The notes under the pieces are model-generated. The model saw only the letters and a program-made list of their open reading frames with translations. It was not told the origin of the DNA and searched no databases. From Phlegmacium glaucopus (lineage: Eukaryota > Basidiomycota > Agaricomycetes > Agaricales > Cortinariaceae), in assembly GCA_015039465.1 (NCBI GenBank), contig MU130673.1, forward strand, positions 48,506 to 112,505: 64,000 bases of DNA, in the 5' to 3' direction. Positions 13,101 through 22,426 of this stretch are shown piece after piece; the stretch's first letter is position 1; each line of letters starts with the position of its first letter. Both the position numbers and the translations under genes were made by a program.

Positions 13101-13836
13101 GCGTAATTTGGATCCGTTCGAGGAACATGATGATGCCACTTTGAATGATGCCTTGCGTGCCGCGGGACTGTTTTCGCTACAAGAAGAAATGGAGGAAGCT
13201 CGTCTAACTTTGGACAGCAACATGGCTAGTGGTGGCGGTAACTTGTCTGTTGGTCAACGACAAATCATTACTTTAGCTCGTGCAATGGTTCGAAAAAGCA
13301 AGCTCCTGATTTTAGATGAAGGTGAGCTGTATGGTCCTCGACCGAGGACTCAAAAATATTTACCCTAGTTTGCATTCTAAGCAACCTCCGCCATCGGTGT
13401 GTTCGACGATTGCTTCTCCTCCGGCCATTTACTAATATATATAATTTAAGATTACAAGACGGACTCTATCATACAAGCCACTTTGCGACACCAAATGAAC
13501 TCCGATGTTACTATCATCACTGTTGCTCATCGATTGCAGACAATCATGGATGCTGACAAAATAGTATGTTCGATGTAACCTTTCCTTTCCCCCAATTCCT
13601 ATTAAACATCGGGTATAGATGGTCCTTGATGATGGTCGAATCGTGGGTTAATTTCCAGATTGGAACATGGTTTCTGAACTGACCGCTACTTCTAGGCTGA
13701 ATTCGATAGCCCGAAAGCTCTCCTCCATAAGACCGATGGCTTCCTGAAGTCTTTAGTGGACGGCAGCGGTGATAAAGAGGCACTATACGCAATGGCCTTG
13801 ACTGACAGACAGATAGAACGTTCAGCGGAGATTTAA
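7193..13836 (+). CDS. ABCC-family (MRP/YOR1-type) full ABC transporter, start codon frameshifted
   Basis: This is a plasma-membrane or vacuolar ABC exporter of the ABCC family by similarity; the substrate cannot be inferred. Splicing about twenty short introns gives an N-terminal TM region, TMD1, NBD1 (Walker A GPTGSGKTSM near 10190-10270, signature LSGGQ, Walker B ILLLDD), TMD2 and NBD2 (GRTGSGKSS, signature LSVGQ, Walker B LLILDEATSA, H-loop VAHRLQ). The stop is at 13834. Asp after Walker B in NBD1 is usual for ABCC degenerate site 1. Compared with the inverted copy at 32345-35321, two bases are missing about 10 nt after the ATG at 7193, so that ATG runs into a stop and no other in-frame upstream ATG is seen. 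The gene is otherwise open throughout. It may be a recent pseudogene, use a downstream Met (near 7440), or contain a sequencing error. Confidence 0.85.
12703..12762 (+). other. Ambiguous intron just upstream of the NBD2 Walker A
   Basis: Conserved NBD2 residues can be joined in frame in two ways. One uses a GC donor at 12707 (GCACGT) with an acceptor ending at 12762, giving the expected Gly-Val-Val-Gly. The other uses a GT donor at 12703 (GTTGGC) with an acceptor at 12752, giving a four-residue variant. The GC-AG reading restores the family-like sequence better. Confidence 0.5.
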
Positions 13837-13849
13837 TATTCAATTAATT

Positions 13850-14197
13850 ATGAGTCCTATTTATAGGACTCGTTCTTTTATGGACCAGGATTTTGTTGAC
13901 GCTTGATGCACCGGCAAACACTGTATTCTATTTTTAGTAATGCCGCGGTCATTTCCCTCATCTTTTTCCGAACTTCAACAACCATTGATGCTAACCGCTG
14001 CCTGACCTGGTTATAATTTATCAAGAATAAATCTGATAGGAATCCTTAGTGCATGAGTGTGTCCTCATTTTCTTCAAGATGGTTTTTATTTATTATGCTC
14101 ACTCTCATGCTTTACTGTTGTTACATTCCGCAGCCTCATTGAACCAAGTGTGGGGAGGGACTCATAAATGCCATTCAAGGAAATGGCCCTCAGGCTA
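13850..14197 (+). mobile_element. Asymmetric hairpin element, copy C
   Basis: It starts with a near-perfect palindrome (ATGAGTCCTATTTATAGGAC, extending to 13876) and ends with AAATGGCCCTCAGGC. It sits in the DNA between ABC stop and antiporter start. The equivalent place in the duplicated unit (about 22355-22365) is uninterrupted, which provides an empty site. Copies A (19516-20301) and B (20339-20668) share both kinds of end. There is no ORF of note. Confidence 0.65.
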
Positions 14198-14430
14198 TGT
14201 AGTATATTATAGTACTAAATTAAGCCATCTATATGCCAGAGTTCTCAGACACCTTCCTCAGTGTCTTTCAAAAGAGGGCAGTGACTGAGCAGGTTCGTCC
14301 AATGTTGTGTTAGTAAATGCTAGTTCAGGCTGACAACACTCTACATTCTTTTGACTTGTATTGGATGGACTAAATTTCTTTTGCTTCCTCTCAAATTGGC
14401 ATTGAAATGGCTCACCAGGAAGACCAGGTC

Positions 14431-14783
14431 TGTTGGAATTACAAACCTGTCCGAGCTCCATTGTCACGGGGAGCGATGGATATAAAATTGAATGTGGCCA
14501 GGCCACATTCGCATACATTTCCATTGTTACTTTCCCTCTCTCTCGTTTCTTTCTTATGCCACCATTATTTACCATTTAGAGTAGCTACAGTATTTAGTAT
14601 AAATACGGACTTGTTTCTACCAGTCACCTCAGTCGTTTGGCACGCAAACACTGAGGTGAGATATTTCTTATAGTTTTCTTATCACCTTTTACTTACGAGT
14701 TATCTAGACTATTTATCTAGGTACTTATACAATATAGTTGTTTGGCACGCAAACACTGAGACTATTTATCTAGTTTTCTTACA
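14431..14783 (+). repeat. Left LTR of the Copia element
   Basis: It starts TGTTGGAATTACAAACC and ends TTTTCTTACA. It is 353 bp, longer than the right LTR (290 bp), mainly because a segment of about 50 bp containing GTTTGGCACGCAAACACTGAG is duplicated near its end. A TATA-like stretch (GTATAAATA) lies near 14597. Confidence 0.9.
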
Positions 14784-14795
14784 GGTTATGGGCCC
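14784..14795 (+). other. Copia primer-binding site (half-tRNA type)
   Basis: GGTTATGGGCCC directly follows the LTR. It is nearly complementary to the anticodon stem-loop of initiator tRNA-Met (GGGCTCATAACC). Some Copia elements are known to prime from such an internal half-tRNA rather than from the tRNA 3' end. The assignment rests on this complementarity only. Confidence 0.6.
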
Positions 14796-14838
14796 CGCAC
14801 CCTGCACATAAATAACTCATCAAAATCCTGTGCCTATA

Positions 14839-17800
14839 ATGTCTACCGCAACGACCTCGCTCTCTGATTCTCTGCCCTCATCTATCCCTAAACTTGATGC
14901 CACTGGTTTGAACTGGGCCATTTTCTTGGTCCATTTCCAGGATGCTGTTGAAGCTAAAGGCTTCTGGGGCCATTTTGATGGAATGACCCCTCGTCCTGTT
15001 ACTATTTCTGTCACTGCGGCTGATGGAACGATAACTAGCACTAATATAACTGCTGTGGATCAGTGGGATAAAAACAAACGATTGGCTAAGTCTCTGCTTA
15101 CCCAAAGAATCCCCGGCTCAACCCTGATGCGAGTCTACACCAAACGGACTGTCAAGGAATGTTGGGATGTGATTGTAGCCAAATACACGGAGAAAGGGGC
15201 TTATGCCCAAACGGAGTTGCGAACCAAATTCTTGGAATTGAAATATTCACCGAAGATGACTGTTTGTGAATTTTTGGATAGCCTACGAATGGAAAAGGAA
15301 AAGTTAGCATTGGTTGGTGTTGACATCGATGAAAAAGATTACCGTTCCACCATCATTTCATCCCTTCCTTACGCTCTCGCCAATTTTGCATCCTCACAGC
15401 TGGCATCTGCAAGATTATATGCACTCACAAAGATGATACACCCAGACTCACTCATCTCCCTGATTGCCGAGGAATCCGACCGCTAGAAAACACAATGATC
15501 ATGTTGGCAAGGTGGTAAATCCTGAGACGATGACAAAGATGAAGCTATGTATGTCAGCCCTGGTTCTTCAAAAGGGAAGGACGGTAAAGGCAAAAGAAAG
15601 CCTCATGGTTCCTGCTGGGACTGTGGAGGAAAGGACCACTACAGAGGAAATAAAAAATGTCCTAAGTATGAAAAGACGGCAGAGAAAGGAAAAGGAGACT
15701 CAGCAAAAGGGAAAGGCTGTGCTAATACAGCAGTGGAATCCAATTCGGAAAGCAAAGGGGCCTTCATGATGGAGCCCGACTTGGAATCAATTTCAGGCAA
15801 TGTCCCTGACCTCCTGTCTGTCACAGATTCATCAGATACCGATGGTGAAGGTCTTGACAACCCAGATCCTGAAGACAGTGATTGGTTTTCGGAAATAGGG
15901 GATGATGAAACTGATGAAACAGAATCAGCATTTATCAACAAAACTACTCCTGGTGATGCACCTATCCAAGCGGAAGTCTACAATTCCGGATGTACCACCA
16001 CCATAACTCCCTATTGCGATGATCTTGATAATTTCACCGAAATTCCCCCTTGTCCATTCCACACTGCAAACAAACAGAGTTTTAAAGCAACGGGTATTGG
16101 AAAAATGACTATAGGCATACCTAATGGTCTTGAAACCTCAAAATTGCAACTTATGGAAGTCCTGTACTCCCCTGAAGTTGGATATACTCTTGTCTCGGTT
16201 GGGAACCTTGATGATAAAGGGTTTACTATAACTTTTGGAGGTGGAAAATGTGTTATAACGGGTCCAGATGGTAAACAGGTTGGAGAAGTCCCTAAAAATC
16301 ACAAGGGACTATACCGTGTTGAGCATCACCCTGAAATGGAAATGCAGCAGTGGAAGACATCACCTTGGACATACTACACCGCCGAATGGGACACATATCC
16401 CCTGAAATTGCCCAGAAACTCATTACAAACGGTTTGGTAACTGGCGTACAACTTGAAACAACTGCCTCTGGTGACCCCATTTTTTGCAAGTCTTGTATCT
16501 ATGCAAAATCAACTTGAAAACCGGTCCAAAAAGTACAAGGTGGTGAGTGAGCGACCACTTTTGGTGGAGAAATCCATTCCGATTTCTGGAGGCCAGCCCC
16601 GATAGAGACTAAGAGTGGAAACATTATTACATCACCTTCACCGATGATTTCACACGGTTAACTCACCTGTATCTCCTTCGAAAAAAGGATGAAGCTGCTG
16701 AAACCTATAAACAATATGAAGCCTGGGCTCAGAATCAGTTAGATGCCAAATTAAAAATCTTACACTCTGACCGAGGTGGAGAATATCTAGGAAAGGAGTT
16801 CACTGTCTATCTCAAGTCCAAAGGAACTGAACAGAAACTCACCGTACATGATACGCCTCAACATAATGGAGTTGCTGAACGTTGAAACCGGACCATCGTG
16901 GAGCAAATTTGTGCCTTGTTACATTCCAGTGGCCTTCCAAGGACTTTATGGGGCGAAGCAGCACATCACGTTGTTTGGTTGATGAATTGCACTCCTACAA
17001 AGCCATAGAAGGAAAAACTCCTTTCAAAGCCGCTTTTGGAAAGAAACCCAATTTAAGGGAAGTACGCGAGTGGGGTGAGAAAGTATGGGTGAGAACTGAA
17101 GGTGGTGACAAGCTAGGAGGAAGAGTACGAGAGGGAAGGTGGATGGGGATATCGGATGAGTCGAAGGGCATACAAATTTATTGGCCTGACAAGAAAACGG
17201 TCAGTACTGAACAAAATGTTTATTATGACAAAACAAGTTCGTCAGTCTCTCGTCTCGAAGGGGAGGAATGGGATGGATTCAAAACAAAGACAAATGAACC
17301 TCCAGCCATAATCAAAACACCTGATCCCGATGCCAATAAACCTCCAAAACCCAGTGAACTCTAATCCAAGGCTGAAGAAAGCCATTCTGACACCAAAATT
17401 TGCCCAAAACCAGCACAAAAACCTATGCAACAAGTCAGAGACATCTTATCTGGAAAAGCAGTAGCTTCAAACTTACCTAAAGGACCCAAAATTACACCCG
17501 ATATCCAGCTACCAGCTCCGGAAGAATCAACTAGTACTGCGTTTGAAGGGGAGGAAGACGATTGGATGTCAGCAATAAATCTCTCAGAAGAGTACTCACT
17601 AGTGGCAGAAATGAGTGAAGTGGAGGCATTGGAACCTCAAACGCTAAAAGAAGTGAAGTCTCGCCCTGACTGGCCACTGTGGGAGAAGGCAATACACGAA
17701 GAGTTATCAGTTCTAAAAACAGCAGGAACTTGGAAACTAGTTGATGTACCTCCAAATTCAAACATAGTAGGGTCAAAATGGGTATTTTGAGCCAAGAAGG

Positions 17801-19194
17801 ACGCCACTGGGCATGTTGTACGATACAAGGCCAGGCTTGTTGCACAAGGATTTTTGCAGGTGCCAGGTGTTAATTATTTCAATAATTTTGCACTGGTTGC
17901 ACACTTAGCATTGATTCGAGCCATCTTGGCCATCGCAGCAGTGAAGGACTACGAAATCCATCAGATTGATATCAAAGGAGCATATCTAAATGGAACACTC
18001 ACCTCGCAAGAAACCATTTAGATGTGACAACCTCCTGGATATTCTGCTCCTGAAGATCCCAACAAAGTCTGCCAACTCATAAAAACCTTGTACGGATTGA
18101 AGCAATCTGGTAGCAGATGGTATCAACAACTTGTTGAAATCATGACAAAACTTGGATTTTTGAGATGCAAAGTCGATCAGGCCGTCTTTTATCGCAGAAA
18201 AGAGAAGATCTTGATGATTGTTCTCATGCACGTTGATGATTGCACAATCGTGGGAATGTCACCTGATTTAGTCACAAAGTTCAAGACCAAAATCTCCAAG
18301 CATGTCAAAATCACAGACCTTGGCAAAATTCACTGGATCTTAGGGATTGAAATTATCCGAAATCGAGAACAACGAACAATCCACCTCTGCCAACGGTCCT
18401 ATATCGAATCCTCTTTGCGACAATTTGGTTTTGAAGATGCGAAACCTGTTTCACTTCCAATGGATACCTCCATCAAATTAACATCAGCTCAATCACCATC
18501 AACAACGGAAGAAATAGCCAAAATGCAAAACATTCCCTATCACGAAGCTGTAGGAACACTAATGTACGCATCACTTGGAACTCAACCCGACATTACCTAT
18601 GCTGTCCAAACCGTCTCGCGCTTCACCAAGAACCCCGGGAACGCTCATTGGGAAGCTGTAAAAAAGATTTTCCATTACTTAAAAGGTACGAAGGACTTAT
18701 GGCTTTTGTACGGAAGGCAGCAAAAGGACTTAGTGGGATACGCGGATGCTGATGGAAACATGGCCGAAGATCACCATGCGATATCCAGGTATGCATTTAT
18801 CTTACATGGTGGTGCCGTTTCCTGGAGCACTAAATGGCAGGAAATTGTTTCACTGTCAACCACCGAAAGTGAGTATATTGCAGCTACGTACGCCTCAAAA
18901 GAAGCCCTATGGCTTCGTTCAATCATCACCCAGCTTTTTGATACCCCTCTCAATGCCACCACCCTCTTCTCAGGCAACCAGTCAGCCATCACACTTACTA
19001 AAGATCATCAATACCACGCAAGAACTAAGCATATTGACATTCGATTCCATTTCATCTGCTGGATCGTCAAAAACGGCTCCCTTCACCTCATTTATTGCCC
19101 CACAAACAAAATGGTTGCCAAGACCCTTACCAAAGCTTTACCATTGCCAAAGGTCAAGCACTTCGCAAACGAACTTGGACTTGTATTGGTTTGA
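14839..19194 (+). pseudogene. Degenerate Copia gag-pol
   Basis: Gag runs from ATG 14839 to a stop at 15484. After two apparent frameshifts a zinc knuckle (CWDCGGKDHYRGNKKC) appears at about 15620. The protease motif, normally Asp-Ser-Gly, reads Asn-Ser-Gly near 15990, so its catalytic residue is lost. Integrase (16440-17000) has frameshifts and an in-frame TGA at about 16882. The RT region has stops near 17788 and 18019-18027. The RT/RNase H part from 18088 to 19194 is open and keeps a HVDD catalytic box. No functional polyprotein can be made. The parent family is a fungal Copia lineage. Confidence 0.92.
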
Positions 19195-19201
19195 AGGGGA
19201 G
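19193..19201 (+). other. Polypurine tract
   Basis: GAAGGGGAG directly precedes the right LTR, in the position expected for plus-strand priming. A related purine tract with GAGGGGGAG precedes the relic LTR at 51414. Confidence 0.7.
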
Positions 19202-19491
19202 TGTTGGAATTACAAACCTATCCGAGCTCCATTGTCACGGGGAGCAACAGATATAAAATTGAATGTGGCCCTCGCATACATTTCCATTGTTACTTTCCCT
19301 CTCTCCCGTTTCTTTCTTATGCCACCATTATTTACCATTTAGTAGCTACAGTATTTAGTATAAATATGGACTTGTTTCTACCAGTCACCTCAGTCGTTTG
19401 GCATGCAAACACTGAGGTGAGATATTTCTTATAGTTTTCTTATCACCTTTTACTTACGAGTTATCTAGACTATTTATCTAGTTTTCTTACA
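19202..19491 (+). repeat. Right LTR of the Copia element
   Basis: It starts TGTTGGAATTACAAACC and ends in TTCTTACA, and is 290 bp. It lacks the internal duplication of the left LTR and differs at scattered positions. The insertion is therefore not recent, or one LTR has rearranged. Confidence 0.9.
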
Positions 19492-19515
19492 AGGTCCAGT
19501 GACTAGATCTATATT

Positions 19516-20301
19516 ATGAGTCCCCTTTAGGGCTCATTCTTCTAAGTGAATGCGGCTTTCAAAGGTAATGCAAGACTTGCTGGTAACTTCTGTAAGGAAC
19601 GGAAATCGTTCAGACGCGTATTTCGCAAGCGTATCCCGTTTTAGCAATAAGTCACGCGTGACTTTTCCCGTTCTGGAAAAGTGACGCGGGCAGGCAAAAG
19701 GGCACGGGCAGGACCGGGTTCGCACAAGAAAAATGAAGAATGAAAACATCTAAAGAGAGTTAGAATGTTCTAAAAAATTAATTAAACAGGATAAATTTTC
19801 TTAGGATCAACAGCGCTGGTAAAAAATTCATTTTAAAATTTCCTCTCTCTGTACATATAAAAGCAGCTCGTATTTACTGTAGAGAGGCAGTGGAAAATCA
19901 CCCCTCATTAGCTAGCTCAAGTTCTTATCTCATTCTCATAAAGGGACCTTAAAAATCTCTTTACTGCACTATTTCTCGAATCTCAATACGGATTACATTT
20001 AATTGTCATTGTATATCACGTCACGTGACTTAAGCGCTCGCACCATCGGAAATCAATATTTCCGACTTACCCTCAATAAACTTACTGTATCCGTTTCGAA
20101 CCAGGAACGTTTATGCATCTACACTTCTATGATTGCATGTGTTGATGGTGATGGCCTTGTTTGCCACGTGAGAACAATTTACTCACTGTCAATCCCTGGT
20201 GTCTTTAAGAAACTCAACACTCATGAAGATGCTATAAAAATACCAGTATAATTTCATTTGAAGGGACTTGTATATGCCACATGGAGCAGTGGCCCCCACA
20301 A
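19516..20301 (+). mobile_element. Asymmetric hairpin element, copy A
   Basis: It begins with a decayed palindrome (ATGAGTCCCCTTTAGGGCTC, to 19537) and ends with GGACTTGTATATGCCAC...GCAGTGGCCCCCACAAG. It splits the antiporter relic at a TA-rich site. The two ends are not inverted repeats of each other, unlike a normal TIR element. No convincing ORF is present. Confidence 0.6.
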
Positions 20302-20338
20302 GTATAGTTGAAACTGGACCTTCCGTGTTCTTCATGAC

Positions 20339-20668
20339 TTTGCTTGAGGGCCATTGCTTTGCATGGCATTTACAAGTCCATTTATTTTATTCAATTAAAG
20401 TAGACAGACATAGATTCCAACCTTTCTCTTTGTCATATATCCCTCAAAATCATGCCCTCTCTTGCAGTTTACTCACATGTGGAGTTTGTTTGGCTTTGAG
20501 TGGATTTGCACGTGATGGTTGAAACCGTTGAAAGCCTGAAAAGGTGATGGCCATGGTGAATGTTGAATTCCACAAAGTTCAGCGTCTGCCAGAAAGTTGA
20601 GCATTACACAGCTAAATTTTTGGCCCATCCTGATCAATAAAAGAATGAGTCCTATAAATAGGACTCAT
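20339..20668 (-). mobile_element. Asymmetric hairpin element, copy B (inverted)
   Basis: Its left end is the reverse complement of the copy A/C right end (TTGAGGGCCATTGCTTTGC), and its right end is the palindrome ATGAGTCCTATAAATAGGAC (20645-20668). It interrupts the antiporter relic between bases that are adjacent in the intact gene. It is about 330 bp with no coding capacity. Confidence 0.6.
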
Positions 20669-20808
20669 AACAGTCACCATGATGGTCTTCTTAAGCTTTG
20701 GATCAGCATTTTCATGTAATTGGCATCCATGCTATTTTCAGTACATTAAATGTGCTCTTAATAATGACTGTATGGATGCATGTAGGCATTTTCCTAACTG
20801 GAAGCAAT

Positions 20809-21240
20809 AAATTGGTATTGGGTTTACTTTTCCTGCTTCACTTTCCTATTCTTTGGTTCTGGACCACCTTTGGCAGCAATGTTAAGGTCAATATTTGAAG
20901 CTCCTGCTACTAAATGGTGAGGCACCACTATAGAACACTACAGAGTGTCCGTATCTCGCTACAGAGTTAGGGACTCATGCTATGTCACTATGTCACTACA
21001 GCCTGCTACATAGCAGTCTGTAGTGGACCCTGAGTTTGCTGGTGTAAATGAATCTATAGTGTCATGTGAAGTGACTTCTGAGGTCAACATCATAGACAGA
21101 ATATGTTTAAAGGCATCCTAGGAATATAAATCTCAATTTTTTGTATTTTTCAAGTTCATGCAACTGGGACAAGCCCTCATTCAAAATGATGGCTCATTTT
21201 TTATTCCTTATCATAGTCTGGCAATAAAAATTTGTAATCA
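20809..21240. other. Non-coding stretch with a small foldback
   Basis: No gene is seen. About 20935-21060 is rich in CACTATAG/CTACAGAG-type short inverted motifs. It resembles in style the small TIR element at 39972-40147, and may be a degraded MITE. Confidence 0.35.
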
Positions 21241-21244
21241 TTTC

Positions 21245-21425
21245 CATTCAAAGACTACCTTTTTTATCTAATGGTTGTGACCCGGCCCGAGTGCACTGCC
21301 CTGCCATGTGACGGACTTTCAGACAAGACCGTCCACATGTGGACGATCTTGGTACGAGACTAGCCACACTCCCAAGGGGGCACCGGGAATCAAACCCGGG
21401 ACCCAGGGTTGGGGGGGGGGGGGTA
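21245..21425 (-). repeat. SINE-like segment with tRNA-type B box
   Basis: On the minus strand a GC-rich segment contains CCCGGGTTTGATTCCCGG, which resembles a tRNA T-arm with a pol III B box. It ends in an A-rich run after ACCATTAGATAAAAAAGG. No complete tRNA cloverleaf or clear A box is found. A tRNA-derived SINE remnant is the simplest reading. It also holds the palindrome GTCCACATGTGGAC and a C/G homopolymer run. Confidence 0.35.
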
Positions 21426-21754
21426 GGCTGCCGGAGGCTTAGAAAATTTTTATTTTTGGGGGTCAAACTTTGAAAAATTGCATATAAGTACTTGCTAATG
21501 TGTAGCACACAATAATACAGTCCCTGGACAGATCTATGGATTAGTTGTTCCCCATTTAGGTCAGCTGGGCCAAGTTTTTTGACTACTGATGGTCCAGTGA
21601 AAGGCAAGTTAAGACTTCAAAATAACTTAGACCATGTACTGCTCACATATTTACTGTTTACTACATCCTCAAAGATGGTTAATTCTAGTTATCTAAAGTG
21701 TTGCGGCTTGGGCGGCTCAAGTTCTAGGTCAGAAGTAAGCGGAGCCCGAAAATG

Positions 21755-21885
21755 TGGGAAAAACATACCATATTTGGATGAAAACCTACCCGATATGGGT
21801 TGGGGAAGGGGTTGGCAAGGCCTTAGAGAAAAAAATCCACCCCGTGTAGTTTTTCGAATCTTGGTGCCCCCTTGCACACTCCCGT
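21755..21885 (-). repeat. Dispersed repeat, copy 2 (inverted)
   Basis: This is the reverse-complement copy of 855-975, with the same order of blocks (CCCGATATGGG, poly-purine tract, TTCGAATCTTGGTGCCCCC). It lies just upstream of the ABC 3' fragment. Confidence 0.6.
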
Positions 21886-21954
21886 TTGCTCATTTGCTCG
21901 TGTCACGCTGTCACACCGGGTTGCTCGAATTTGTGCGTCTATGGCAGTATCTCA

Positions 21955-22350
21955 GATTACAAGACGGACTCTATCATACAAACCGCTTTGCGACACCAAA
22001 TGAACTCAGATGTTACCATCATCACTGTTGCTCATCGATTACAGACAATCATGGATGCTGACAAATAGTATGTTCGATGTAACCTTCCTTTCCCCCATTT
22101 TTTACCAAGCATCAGCTGCAGATGGTGCTTGATGATGGTCGAATCTTGGTCGAATCGTGAGTTAATTTCCAGATTGAAACATGATTTCTTACTGACCGTT
22201 ACTTCTAGGCTGATCTCGATACCCCGAAAGCTCTACTCCAAAAGACAGATGGTTTCCTGAAGTCTTTAGTGGACGGCAGCGGTGATAAAGAGGTTCTATA
22301 CGCAATGGCCTCGACTGACAGGTAGAACGTTCAGCGGAGATTCAATATTC
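21955..22350 (+). pseudogene. 3' fragment of the ABC transporter gene
   Basis: This copy matches 13450-13836: the last three exons with the NBD2 H-loop (VAHRLQT), both introns and the C-terminal exon. It begins exactly where the exon after the Walker B region begins. It has a one-base deletion after the Met-Asp-Ala-Asp-Lys codons, and the stop codon is changed (TAA to CAA). It stands directly before the intact antiporter, as the full ABC gene stands before the antiporter relic. Confidence 0.88.
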
Positions 22351-22426
22351 AATTAATAGTATATCATAGCAGTTATTATTACTAATTAAGCCATCTTCCA
22401 TTCTACGACGCGTTGCTCTGTACTAT

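Larger units (their letters stand above)
14431..19491 (+). mobile_element. Full-length but dead Ty1/Copia LTR retrotransposon
   Basis: The 5.06-kb element has LTRs at 14431-14783 and 19202-19491 and a 5-bp target duplication AGGTC (14426-14430 and 19492-19496). A primer-binding site follows the left LTR and a purine tract precedes the right LTR. Internal order is gag, protease, integrase, reverse transcriptase, RNase H, which is the Copia order. Several stops and frameshifts interrupt pol. It is inserted in the antiporter relic, in the same orientation. Confidence 0.93.
14233..20808 (+). pseudogene. Relic of CPA2 antiporter gene, split by insertions
   Basis: Pieces match the intact antiporter gene at 22427-25830: exon 1 from its ATG (14233-14295), then a deletion joining intron 1 to the exon containing VNAGSGL (14310-14430), then 19492-19515, 20302-20338 and 20669-20808. 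The joins are interrupted by a Copia element (14431-19491, TSD AGGTC) and by asymmetric elements A and B. Frameshifts and stops are present, so it cannot make a transporter. It is the first-unit copy in a tandem ABC-antiporter duplication. Confidence 0.85.

Noticed and set aside
21360..21410. A functional tRNA gene on the minus strand
   Set aside because: Only a T-arm-like B box is present; acceptor stem, D-arm and anticodon arm cannot be formed.
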